Below are positions 53,731-64,000 of a stretch of DNA of 64,000 nt, piece by piece. A program made the translations under genes and the position numbers. The DNA comes from Peribolospora baueri (lineage: Eukaryota > Basidiomycota > Peribolosporomycetes > Peribolosporales > Peribolosporaceae): contig JAMDHS010000034.1 in NCBI GenBank assembly GCA_029717555.1, positions 62,001-126,000 on the forward strand. The letters run 5' to 3'. Position 1 is the stretch's first letter; every line of letters starts with the position of its first letter. A model generated the notes under the pieces. That model saw nothing but the letters and a program-made list of their open reading frames with translations. It was not told the origin of the DNA and did not search any database.

Positions 53731-54617
53731 GTTTTGAAAGATGAGAACAAAGAAAAGGTAGAAAAAAAAAGAGCGGAAACTCGGATTAATACACGAGAGG
53801 ACAGGGAGTGAGAGAGCGAGGTTGCTGAGGTGTGAGAAAGATAGAAGAGGGAAGAACGGATATCAACAACGAGCACGCCCGACAGGCCCTTCTTTTAAGC
53901 TGTCGTCCGGCGAACATGGCCCCTGTTATTCGAAAGTGAGAGGACCTTGGGGTGCAGTAACGAACTGACAGACGAGGTGTGTCCAGAAGTGCGTCCTCGT
54001 TATTGACCCTCTCGCATAGCGGAGCGCTTCAGTAGAGTCTTGCGAGCGGTAGTCGTGATGAAAGCGTAAAGGAAGCCGTCGGATGCATGTCGTCGGATGG
54101 CCTCGCCGGTTGCGCGGCGGAGCGTGGCCCGTGCACGATTCGCATTCGCCATCCTCCTCTCCGTATCTCGAGACCAGCCCCACGGCATTCGCTCCAGCAT
54201 CCGATATGAAAATTTTAACTGCTTTTTTTCTGGTAAGACTAGACGAAAACACCAAAAAAAAAAAAAAAAAAGAAAAAAAAAGAAAACAATCCAAGACTGT
54301 CACGTCACGTCGATCAGCGAGCGTCTTTTCATAACCGTCGAGGCGAGCGAGCGTTCCTTCCTTCCAATGCGTGCTAGAGACAGGACGGGGGACAAAACAT
54401 ATAGATGCGCTAGGTGCCGTGTAGAGTACCGCGTGTCAGACGAAGAACGGGACGGAGGACGAGGGGAGACGAGGCGACGAGGACGAAAGAGAAAAGACCA
54501 AGTGAGAGACGCGAGTCGAATGCAATAAACAAGCTTGCACACGGAGCGACGGCGGGGACAGCAGCGAGGGGAGAGCAGCGAGAGAGGGAGCAAAGAGCGA
54601 GTTCGAACCACAACCTT
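53731..54617. other. Intergenic, about 0.9 kb
   Basis: This is the promoter of the small minus-strand gene, then the 3' flank of the zinc finger gene. An A-rich run lies at 54254-54288. No further gene is seen. Confidence 0.5.
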
Positions 54618-56057
54618 TCAGCCCGTCCGCCCTTGATCCGACAACGTCCGCGCCTTTGCCGCCGCCTGTCTTGCCGACGACGACGTGACCGTCTCGTCTA
54701 TCTCGTCCGCATCCGCGTCGTCACCTCCGTCTCGCGACTTGCGTCCTCGCTTCTTCTGTCCGCCACCACATCCCTTAACAAGAATATGTCTCTTCAGCGC
54801 GTCCTTCCGACTAAACCCTTTCCCACAATGTTGACAAGCAAACGGCTTGACGGCCAGATGAATCCTAGCATGCCGCTTTAGGTCGTGATTGCGACTAAAG
54901 CTGGCCGGGCAGACGCTGCATTTGAACAGCCGAGGCGGAGGCGCGGGTGGGGCGGTCGAGGCGGCGTAACGGGCGTGAAGGGAGGACATGGGGTAGGCGA
55001 AATGGGTGGGCGGGGGCGGCGCCGAGGAAGAAGAAGTAGAGGACGAGGCATACGGCCCCGGTAACGGTCGGTAGGCGGCGTAGGGGCCGACGGCCGACGA
55101 AACGGAGGAGGGGTGGAGGGCATAAGGCGAGTATGTGGCGCCGGAGGAATAGAACGAGGCGCCGCCGCCGCTGCCGCTCGCGGGGTAGGAGGGGGACGAG
55201 TTCCATTGTGACGGCACGCTGGTCAAGCCGACGCCGACGCCCATCATGGACGACGACCCAGAAGGCGTCCGACCTCGTTCGGCGTACTGCTGGGACGCGT
55301 ACCCTGCCGAGCCCGAGCCGAGCCCGGCCGGGTTGCTCGCACCGGCGTAATCGGGGACGGACGGCGAATGCGCCGCGTTTGCCAGCGCTGGAGAGGAAAA
55401 GTGGGGATGTGGTGAAGCAGATGCGGAGGAGGGAGAGGGATGGGGGACAAAGGCGACGGAAGAAGAGGAAGAGGAGGAAGACGACGGGGCGAAGCGACCC
55501 ATCGCGACGGAGGCGCTGCCGGTCGGGGGAAGTGGTGGGGCGTACATGCCGAACTGAGCGCCCTGTGGACCATACATGCTTTGCCCACTACTGCCTGCCG
55601 CTGCCGCCGCTGCTCCTCCGCCGCTAGAGAAAGCGTCGTAGTGACCGCTGGGATAGGAAACGGCTCCTTGTGCGCCGCCGGTCATGTACATTGCGCCGGC
55701 AAACGAGTCGTCGAGGTCTGGATGGCTGTATTCGGCGGTGCCGGTATGGCTGCTACCGGCACCGAGCTGGTGGCGGTGGTGAGGAGAGAGGAGGGCATAG
55801 GACGACAGAGGCGTGGCGCCGGCGTGGTGGTGGGCGGCGAGGGCGTGAGAATGAGAAGGAAAAGGCATGCTGAGCGTCGTCGCGGCCGACATGGCGTCCG
55901 GGGGATGGAGAAAAAGGTGGGGATGAAGGGATGAGGACGAGGACGGCTCAGGGCGGGGGTGCGAGGAGGCGGCGGCGAAGAGAGGAGAGTTGCGGAGCGA
56001 GTAACGGCGAAACGAGGCGTCGTGATTCGAATCGCCCGCCTCGCCGTCTTGGCTCAT
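54618..56057 (-). CDS. Two-finger C2H2 transcription factor
   Basis: A single frame of 479 residues runs from a Met in a good context to the stop with no intron. The first 370 residues are low-complexity: Ser, Ala, Gly, His, Pro and Tyr-rich runs, including repeated Ser and Ala stretches. Two adjacent C2H2 fingers follow near residues 378-430: FKCSVCPASFSRNHDLKRHA with RIH, and KPFACQHCGKGFSRKDALKR with H. The linker between them is LAVKPF rather than the usual TGEKPF. A basic segment (GGGQKKRGRKSRDG) after the fingers may be a nuclear localisation signal. The SRxxxLKRH and SRKDALKRH fingers resemble Crz1 and related stress factors, but the target is unknown. Confidence 0.82.
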   Translation of the reverse strand: MSQDGEAGDSNHDASFRRYSLRNSPLFAAASSHPRPEPSSSSSLHPHLFLHPPDAMSAATTLSMPFPSHSHALAAHHHAGATPLSSYALLSPHHRHQLGAGSSHTGTAEYSHPDLDDSFAGAMYMTGGAQGAVSYPSGHYDAFSSGGGAAAAAAGSSGQSMYGPQGAQFGMYAPPLPPTGSASVAMGRFAPSSSSSSSSSVAFVPHPSPSSASASPHPHFSSPALANAAHSPSVPDYAGASNPAGLGSGSAGYASQQYAERGRTPSGSSSMMGVGVGLTSVPSQWNSSPSYPASGSGGGASFYSSGATYSPYALHPSSVSSAVGPYAAYRPLPGPYASSSTSSSSAPPPPTHFAYPMSSLHARYAASTAPPAPPPRLFKCSVCPASFSRNHDLKRHARIHLAVKPFACQHCGKGFSRKDALKRHILVKGCGGGQKKRGRKSRDGGDDADADEIDETVTSSSARQAAAKARTLSDQGRTG

Positions 56058-59000
56058 CGGTCGCGGTCGCGGTCACCGGTGGAGTGAGCGGTTGGCGTCG
56101 TCCTGGGCGTTGACGGGATGAGAAGGATGGAATGGTCGGTTTGAAATGGTGCGACGGCGGTTCGAGTACGCAAGCTGTCGGACCGGACCCGCGACGTGAC
56201 GTACGCTACGAGAAGGTGGGAGTGGTCAGTCAAGCAGTGTTTGTCTGGTCCGTCTGTCCGTCCGTCTGTGTCGCCAAGCCCCTAACAGTGCAAGCGGGGA
56301 TGCAGACCAAGATCGGCTGCGAGGCGTGATCGGCGACAGGTCGCTTGCGTTGAGAGGAGGGGATGGGAGTGGGGAAATGGGTGAGCGCAGCTGGCCCGTG
56401 GAGGGAAAGAAGGAGACGACGACGACGGTGGGGAGGCGATGTGGGCGCCAATCGTTAATGGGCGGGAGGTGGCTGTGACTGTAATAAGAAAGGCGGGCGG
56501 TGGAGATGCGGACGAGGTGGGAGGAGAGAAAGATGGTAAGAGGGTCAGCGAGGAGGAGGGAGGAGGAGGGAGGAGTGGGGAAGGGCGAGGGCCATGTCGG
56601 GGCGAGCGAGAGGGAGTGGATGGCGGGAGGCAAGAAGGTGGGAGATGGGGATGGGGACGGGGATGGAGACGGAGGTGGTGAGGGCGGGGTTAGGTGCGAG
56701 CGAGGTCGAGCTCGAGCTTGTGCGAGCTTGTGCGAGGTTGAGCCGCTTGGTTGGTTGGTCAGTGGTCGAGTCGTCGGCAATCAATATGCTGATGCTCGTC
56801 TGGTCTGCTCGCTCTCTCCCTCTCTTCTTCGCTCGCACCTCCGGCTCCCTCCTTTCTTCCTCCTTTCTTCCTTCGTCCCTCGTCCCTCGTCCCTCGTCGT
56901 CTCGTCTCGTCGGCGCGGCCGGACCTGCTTGTGTCGTGTCACGCTCGGCTCGCTCGTGAGCCTGGGTCGTGGCAGGTGTGCCGGAGGAGGAGGTGCGGTG
57001 TGTGTGTGTGTCTTCTTCTGACAGGCTCGTTGGTTGGTTGGTTGACTGGTTGGCTCACTGGTCGGCTCTCTCACCGTCTGTGTATCTGTCTGTCAGTCTG
57101 GTCGCACGCCCGCCTGCCGGCCGTCCGCCGACCGCCGACCGCCGACCGTTGGTCTCGATCTCGATCTCGATCTCGGGTCTGTCAACAATTCTCGGCCCGC
57201 CTGATCAGATCCAGGTTCGCACAAAAAACCAAGTGTTCGGGGGCCGTCGGGCGGCTCGGGTCGGAGGGAGGTGCAGCGGAAGAGAAAAGAGAGGGGCGAA
57301 TACCTCGGTCGGTCGACCTGACTTGGTCGACGGGAACGCAAGAAAGAGGAAAGACGAAAGGCACAAAGTAAGGATGGAAGGAACGAACTGCTGCTCCTCC
57401 TCCCCGCCACGACGCCCCGCCTCCTCTCGGCACGCGACAAGACAAGTGCCCAAGTGCACCGTCGACCGATGACCGGCGCCCCGGCCGGCCACGCGAGCCG
57501 GCGCTTGCATCCGTTTCGTTCGCCAAGACTCGCCAAGGGTTAGGTCGGGCCGGCTTTCGAGTAGGTGGTCGGCCAGGGAGAGGGGGAGCGGCAAGCCGAC
57601 GCGGCCGGCAGGTCGGTTGTCGGTCAGTCAGTAAGTAGGCCGTCGTCGTAGCGGCAGCGTGACCCGACGAGATGCGGACGGGTTGCACTCATGCGTAGCG
57701 TTGGGTCTCTCTGCTCTACCCACTCAGGGCTAGAAGAAAGACGGCAGAGGGCGAAGGAGCGGAAGAGAAAGCAAGCAAGAGAGCGAGGCGTGGACACAGA
57801 CGGGCATCGCTTCGCATCGCATCGCCCATGGGCCCCCTCCTCCCTCGCCACCGCCGTCTCTCGTCCCGCCGCTCTGGCCGCTCTTTCCGGACAAGTGTTT
57901 GCTCAGCCGGCCGGGCGGCAGACGTGCGTGTCGTGTCGTGTTGTGTTGTGTCGTGCAGTGCAGTGAATGCAGTGCAATGCAGTACAGTGCAGTACAGTGC
58001 AGTACAGTGCAGTGTAGTGTCGTCTCTCGGTCTCTGTGTGTCGTCCGTACCTTCCCGTCCTCTCGTCTCTTATGCACGCGCTATACATGCCCATCTGCGC
58101 ACGCCGACGCAGCCAGTCCTCGCTCACGACTCTACTCTACTCTACTCGGCCGGTCGGCGTCGTCAAGGAGCAGTGTGTGCGATGCGATGCGATGCGAGCG
58201 CTACGGTGTAGGGGGCCGTAGGTAGGTAGTTAGGAAAGAGCGAAGGAGGCTTCCTCCTTCGGCCTAGGCCTCTGTCGCCCCCGTCAGTCATGTACGTACG
58301 TAGCGGCGGCACCGCGCAGGGCAGCCACGGCACGGCACGGTACTAGGTAGGGTACGGCACGGACGCAGACGCACGTGAGCAACACCCGATCGCACCGTGC
58401 GAGGGCGGGCCAACGTTGTACGACGTTCGCCACACGGGCTTGCCATGTGCGAGGATGAGGGAACGTTAGTTTAGTTTACTTTGTGTGCGAGGATAGAGAC
58501 AATTCCTTCCTTTCTTCCATTGCATCCCTCGCTGCATTGCGACGACGATGACAGACAGACGCCCGTTTCACTGCCCACCCTTTCCTTCCTTCGTCTTCGT
58601 CTTCCTTAGCCCTGCCTGCCAGAGCACACACAGCATGGCACGGACGGCACTGCTCGCTCGTTAGCTGGCTGGCTGGCTGGCTACTACTCACATGCACCGC
58701 CGTATCGCACTTGCACGCTGCGTTCGCCGTCGCCGTTACTGTCGCCGTCGCGACGAGACGGGACGGACAGACGACAGAAGGACACACAAGTCGACCGACT
58801 GACTGACCGCCGTCGCAACCGCCTCCCTTCTGCCGTCCCAGTCGCCTGGTGATGGCCATGGCCATGGCCATGTCGATCCCCATGGCCACGCTCGCTCCCT
58901 CGCTCGGCTTCGCATGCAATCCCTTCCGCCCCCTCTGCCACACGCACGTGGTGAACGTGGTGACCGCGTGCAAGACGCGGGGAGTGACGACGACATGTGC

Positions 59001-59726
59001 CTCATCTCATCTCAACTCGTCTCATGGCTTAGCCGTACCACCCTCGGTTAGGGACACGCGGTTGCTGGGCGCGTCCCGACCCGCATCTGCATCTGCATCT
59101 GCATTTTTTTTTTATTTATTAGGAGTCGTGGGCGGTCAGTCGGTCGATAGATCGAGTCTTTTGTCTGCGCCCGCTCTCGTCTCGCCCCGGCCACCTCGAT
59201 GCACAGCGAGCGTCCTTGCTTGCTCGTTTGCGTTTGCGTTTGCGTTTGCGGGGCGGGGCGGGGATGCGCCCCGCGTCGCGTGTCCCCTCCCGCCGTTCCG
59301 TTTTGCCGGCGACGAGGACGGAGCGAGTCCGAGCTGCCGCGGTCCATTCCATGCATTCAGCCCGATCCTGCCGATGACGACGGCGACCGCCGAGCGACGG
59401 CTTCGTTCTCGTGAGTTGAGACGAGCGGTGACCTCTCCTTCCTTCGGATCCTGTCCTTTCTGATCGCGACCGCCGGTGAAAGGCAGACAGGCAGTCGTGG
59501 GCGCCACGTCGTTCGCTCCTTCGCCGCCCTTCCACCAGCAGCTCGCGGACTGTCGTCGCTATCTGACGGTCGGATATTAGATGTGTTCCTGTGAGACTAA
59601 TCGATATTCGTAGACGTACACGCCAGCTTGTCCCAGCGGATCGAAAGAGAACGGGAGGGACAAGCAAAGGGAAATAGAAAACAGATAGGAAGAACGTCCG
59701 CCCGCATCCCATCGCGTCGCGTCGCA
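56058..59726. other. Long gene-free region (3.7 kb) rich in simple repeats
   Basis: The region between 56058 and about 57000 is the leader of the zinc finger gene, purine-rich on the plus strand. Beyond it are GATCTC, GGTT, TGGC and CATGGC repeats and the decamer array at 57955-58020. No coding exon with a recognisable domain is seen. Confidence 0.5.
57955..58020 (+). repeat. Decamer array AGTACAGTGC
   Basis: Three perfect copies at 57981-58010 are flanked on both sides by diverged CAGTGCA-type units. Confidence 0.9.
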
Positions 59727-62700
59727 TCACCCAGAGACCGAGCCCGACAGTGGGAGGGCGGCAACGACGAGGGACCGTCGGAGACGATGGCCGACGACGC
59801 AAATCTCGCTCCACCCACGCTTGCGCGCCAGCTCTGCCGCCCCGTTTCGCGTCGACACGCTCAACAGCCTTCCGTCGCACGCCGCTCCGGCCGGAAGCAT
59901 CACGTCGGCGGCGGCGACCGCGACGGAGGAGGACGCTTGTGCATCCGCGAGGGCAAGCGCGACCGCCTCCTTCAAGTGAGCCTGAAGACGAGGGGAAGGG
60001 AAAAAAAAAAAGAAAAAAAAACCGGATCAGAGCTCGTGCACGCTGGTGTAGGCAGGATGGGCGGACGACCGCTCACCGTTTCCATCTCTTCACCCTTCTC
60101 CGTCGACTCCTCCGGCAAGGCGATCCGGAGCACGACGGCGCCGTCGGCCAAGACGCAAGGTCGCTCCGCACGCCTCGGCTTGCCCTTCGACTCTGCCGAC
60201 GCCGACGACGGTCGAATGAGCCAAGTGGCCGACGGGCCGTGCCCGATCTTCTTTGCCCTCGCCGTCGGGTCTAGCAGCACGGCGTGCTCCATGGCCGGCT
60301 CAAACGGCGGCGACTTTTTAATCTTCACCAGGTCGCCGTGAAGGAGCATCCTCTGCAACGCCGTCGTCGACGCGTGCGCCCTCCGCGCGTTCGCCGTCAC
60401 GTACCCCTCGTACCTCATCTCGTCCATCGCCGAGAAGAGGGCGCCGGGATAGACCAAGCACAACTCGGCTCCCGCTTGCCCGAATCCGAACGAAGTGAGA
60501 AGGCATGCCTTTGGCTGGCTCCTCAGTCGAATCGACTGCGACGGGTAAACGAGGTGCTCGAACTGTTGCAACTTTCCGTCGACGTTGTCCAGATTACGGT
60601 TGCCAGGAATGATACCACTCTGCATCGCTTGCAAGGCACCGTTGATCATGCTGTCCCGCCCGCGCCGACATGAGCAAAACGTTTCAACTGTCTTGATCTC
60701 TTTCCACCTCCGCCCCAATAACACTCACAATGCGCATGCCGCGCCCTTGGCGTGACCCGTCAGGTACTTTTGAGCAATCACCAGCGCCGCATTGCCAGGA
60801 GAGCGGCCAAGGTGTTTCAACGCCGTGTTGTGCACGTTACTACACCGAGCGCAGACCGTCCGGGTATCAGTAAGGAAAAATGCGGATGGATCCCGTAACG
60901 GCACACACCTTTCACTCGTATCGTTGGCGCTCGTCGAAGTGCCGTGGAAAGACAGGAAAGCAATGTCGTCGACACCCAAGCCAAAGACGGCCAAGCTGTG
61001 GCGCAGTGGACTGATGTGCACCGGGTCGAGCCTGTCCAGCATTCCGTGAGTCGACAGCAGTAGTTGCTCCTTACGCCGAGCCTCCTTGAAAATGCTCGAG
61101 ACCCGGTCTTGCCATTCATCATCGACGTCGCCGGCGCCTCTCAGTTCATCGAGTCTCCAGGTTAGCCACTGTGGGAACGGCGATACGACGTGAGCATTCG
61201 ATGACCCAAGGCGAGTCCCAGCAGCCAGCCAAATTTGGCACCGCGCTCACCTGCTTGATCTGCGAGCGGCCAAAGTCCAGCTCACGCTTGCGGTCCTCCA
61301 GAGACAATCGGTCAAGAGCCGACGGGTCGCCGTGGATTTCCCGCGCGGTCGAAAGAATGCCGTGGCCCGGTGCCGGAATGGAGAAACCTTGCTTGTCATG
61401 AGCAGATGCCGCCATAGCTACGATGCCGTAGATGGGCAAGCCCATAGCGATGGCCACGTCGGCACGAGCCAGGATTTGCGTGCCGCCACCCTGCGACTCG
61501 GTGAACCCCGCTCGGGTGCTCGACATGGGCCTACACGCCTGCGACGGCGGCCTGCCTCTTGCCATGTCAGCTTCGTTGTCCAGCGTTGCCGCCATGTTGG
61601 CGAATTCGGCGCTGCTCTCCTCCGTCAAGTCGTCGTAGCCGCCGCAAACCATGATCTTGGCTTGGTCGTTCAGGATGGCTGAACGCGCTACAGCGATCGA
61701 CACGGCTGCAGTGGCACACGCTGCCGTAGGCGTTATGACGGGCCCGCTGCAGGACAGGAGCAAGAGCTGCACCCAAGCGCCCATGGTGTTGATGAACGTC
61801 TCTTGCAGGACTGTAGAGAGGAAGAAGAGCGTCCAAGGCAGGAGAGGGGTGAGCATAAGGTTAACTACGCCCCCCAAGCGAGCCTCGCCTGCCTTCGGCT
61901 ACTCACTGTCATTTTGAACCGGCATGCCGAGACGGCGATCCCGGTACATCTTCTCCATCGACATCAAGCCGCCCATCGCGCTTCCAATGGCATTTCCGAC
62001 CTCGGTGGGATGGACGTACTTGTAAAGTTCGTACGGATCCTGAATGCCGGCACTGGCGAACGCGTCCGCTGTCGCGGTGAGGGCCCAGACCCCGCAACGG
62101 TCCATCGATTCCACATTGGCCTCTGGAACACCGAGTCGGCGCGCGTCCCAGCCCGTGGGAATGAGGCCGCCGACGAAACGACTCCAAGGTCCAGCCTTGG
62201 AGACAAGTACCTCGGCCCCTTCTCGGAGCTGCACAAACTTCGTGCCGCCCTCTTCGAAGATGTCCACCTTATCGCCGTACTTCGCAAGTATCGAGGCCGC
62301 GTCGTCCGCCGTAACTTCGACGCGTTCCATCTTGCCGCACAAAGCCACTGCAACACGGTGGAGGGTGGGGTGAGACAGCAAACGAAAGAGCTTGGCTTCA
62401 AACGTACATCTGCTGCTTACCTTGATGGAACATCTCCTTCTTCTCAGGATCGTAGCCTCGAAGAAGGCCAGGCTCGAGCTTGCGAATGCCGCAACGTTCC
62501 TTGATGGCCTCGCCGAACCGTTTGCCAACGTCTGCGTCGGCGATCGGCTTTCCTGATTCGCGCTCGACCCAGCCTACGTAGTCGGTACCGTCAGCCAGAC
62601 GATCGTGGCAGAAGCGAATGTGACCCATCAGGAAGGCGAGCTCGATGTAGCCCTCCATGGAGAAGTCTCCCGAGCTTTCCATCTCCCAGCGTGTGCGCGC

Positions 62701-64000
62701 AGAGCCCCAGGGGCCAATCTCGGAGTATCCAACGACGACCACCGTCTTTTGCAGATCGACGACGCCTTGAAGATCATGGGCGATGGATCCGTATGCTGGC
62801 AAGCGCGGGAAATGATGGTTGAAGTAGCTCCTGGCACGTAGACGACGATCGAATATGGCCGCTTGCGACAGCTCTTTCCCGTCGTTCGAAAGGTCTGCTT
62901 CGTCGAGCCAGATGGCTCGCTTGCGTGCAGCCTGGTCGTTTATGCTTTGGCGCAGCGATTTCAATCGGGGGCCCAGGTTGGCGATCGTGTCCATGTTCCC
63001 GCCAAAGTCTGCCCAGACAGGCTCGCGCTTGGTCATGTCGACAACTGCAGGGTGGAACAGACCGAGAAGATTGAAGGCCATTTCCTTGCACGAAAAGGTC
63101 CGGACTCCGTCTTGCATGTTTTCGAACCCAGCGGCGGTGATATTAGTCGCGCTCATCAAGCCGGTGCCTCTCGTCCACCTGGCAAACAAAGGTTAAACGC
63201 CAGAGATAATAGAAGGAGGGCATGAGTGTGGGACAGACGCATATTGCTCGATACGATGTAGCGAAAAAACAAATCCGCACCCAATCACAACTCCGACAAG
63301 CGAAAGGTAGTCTTTCCAACCTTCGCTTTGCCACTTGGACAGCAGCGCCTCCAATCCCAGCTTCGACTCTGCATAGAGCCCGTCTCCGCCAAAGACTCCG
63401 TGGTTCGGTGACAAGGGCAAAAGGACCTGAGCCGGTCGAGTCGTGGAGCCGAGCCTAGCTTTGCACGAAAGCACAGCGCCAAGCAGGCGGACGACGTTCG
63501 TCAACATTGCTCGATGAGCCACTTCGCTCTTATCGTCGATGCCCTCGATTTCGCGACCGTTTTCTGGTATGGCCGCAAATGGAATGACACAGTCCTGGGT
63601 CGAAGGTGACAACAAGAGGCACCTGTCAGTGGGTCGCATTAGGTTGACAAGCAACGACGAGACTGCCTCACTAGGTCGAGGGCTAGCCCTTCCGCAGAAT
63701 AGATCCAGTCAACCAACGCTTGCACGTCCCGTTTCGAGGCTTGGTTGAAGGGCGCTATGACGAGCCTTGACCCTTTCGATCCGTATTGTTTGAACAGGCC
63801 CTCGTAGTAGGATACGCTCTTGGGAGAGTACGACGACGTGGTAACGATGACTTGCGCGCCGGCGCCTAGCAACGGCTTGAGCAGTTCGCTGCCGATGGAG
63901 TTTTGTCCTGCACCGGTAATCAAGATATTTTGATGCTGAAGGCTGATGCCACTCAATGCGATCTCTGCCATGCCCCTGAAGAAGAGCTTGGTCAGTTTGG
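59727..64000 (-). CDS. FAS2: Fungal fatty acid synthase alpha subunit, KR and KS part (5' end outside)
   Basis: The N-terminal part lies beyond the window. The visible frame opens in the ketoreductase domain: [39 protein letters not shown], and the Tyr/Lys active site in [12 protein letters not shown]. The ketosynthase follows with [20 protein letters not shown], the nucleophile in [10 protein letters not shown] near 61720, the first catalytic His in [16 protein letters not shown] and the second in [14 protein letters not shown], so its triad is intact. About nine exons are used, for example the intron at roughly 60657-60728 with donor GTGAGT. The last exon gives a tail ([20 protein letters not shown] and on) in which I cannot find the phosphopantetheinyl transferase domain that ends canonical Fas2. 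The enzyme elongates acyl chains in the cytosol; a specialised paralogue is possible. Confidence 0.88.

Noticed and set aside
54601-54620. GTTCGAACC string resembling a tRNA B box
   Set aside because: The second half of the B box does not match and no acceptor or anticodon stem can be folded around it.

Overview
This window is nuclear DNA from a GC-rich fungus, most probably a basidiomycete and perhaps a member of Ustilaginomycotina. The reasons are short GT-AG introns (often about 50-250 bases, donors GTGAGT or GTAAGT), pyrimidine-rich leaders, long low-complexity transcription factors, a fungal-type fatty acid synthase alpha chain, and a fossil ITS2 with a basidiomycete-like run near its start. 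The phylum is fairly secure; the subphylum is a guess. I recognise no transposon, tRNA gene or CRISPR array. No virus-like element was seen.

Layout. Positions 1-30 hold the first codons of a gene leaving the left edge. 680-2924 is a membrane-anchored six-hairpin glycosidase of the GH105 type. 2925-6759 is gene-poor and carries a decayed rDNA fragment (5.8S, ITS2 and 5' 28S) at 3728-4205. 6760-8281 (minus) is a GPI-type surface protein of the DUF7729 class. 9559-12794 (minus) and 14659-16919 (plus) are a divergent FET3 ferroxidase and FTR1 iron permease pair. Their shared 1.9 kb promoter region has three perfect ATC(T/A)GATAA sites, as expected for an iron-responsive GATA repressor.

17530-18879 is the pre-mRNA cleavage factor CFIm25. 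19716-22652 (minus) is a 978-residue low-complexity, probably nuclear protein. 24050-25757 (minus) is the chromo/MRG protein Eaf3. Diverging from it, 26091-30698 reads as one long gene with two nucleophile-less DJ-1/PfpI domains followed by a SMI1/KNR4 domain. 32502-34115 is an unrecognised Ser/Pro-rich protein. A 4.6 kb stretch rich in microsatellites precedes an Sfp1-type zinc finger factor (38742-40927).

44039-46353 is a RING ubiquitin ligase, 48228-49961 a class I methyltransferase, and 50546-53135 a TMEM184/DUF300 membrane protein. A small minus-strand gene (53410-53730) and a two-finger C2H2 factor (54618-56057, minus) follow. After 3.7 kb of simple-sequence-rich DNA, the alpha subunit of a fungal fatty acid synthase (KR and KS domains) runs off the right edge on the minus strand; its C-terminal phosphopantetheinyl transferase domain is not visible.

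The only clear functional cluster is the reductive iron uptake pair. The other genes are housekeeping or regulatory genes in ordinary fungal order. The most unusual items are the orphan rDNA fossil, the DJ-1/DJ-1/SMI1 fusion, and the fatty acid synthase tail without a recognisable transferase domain.
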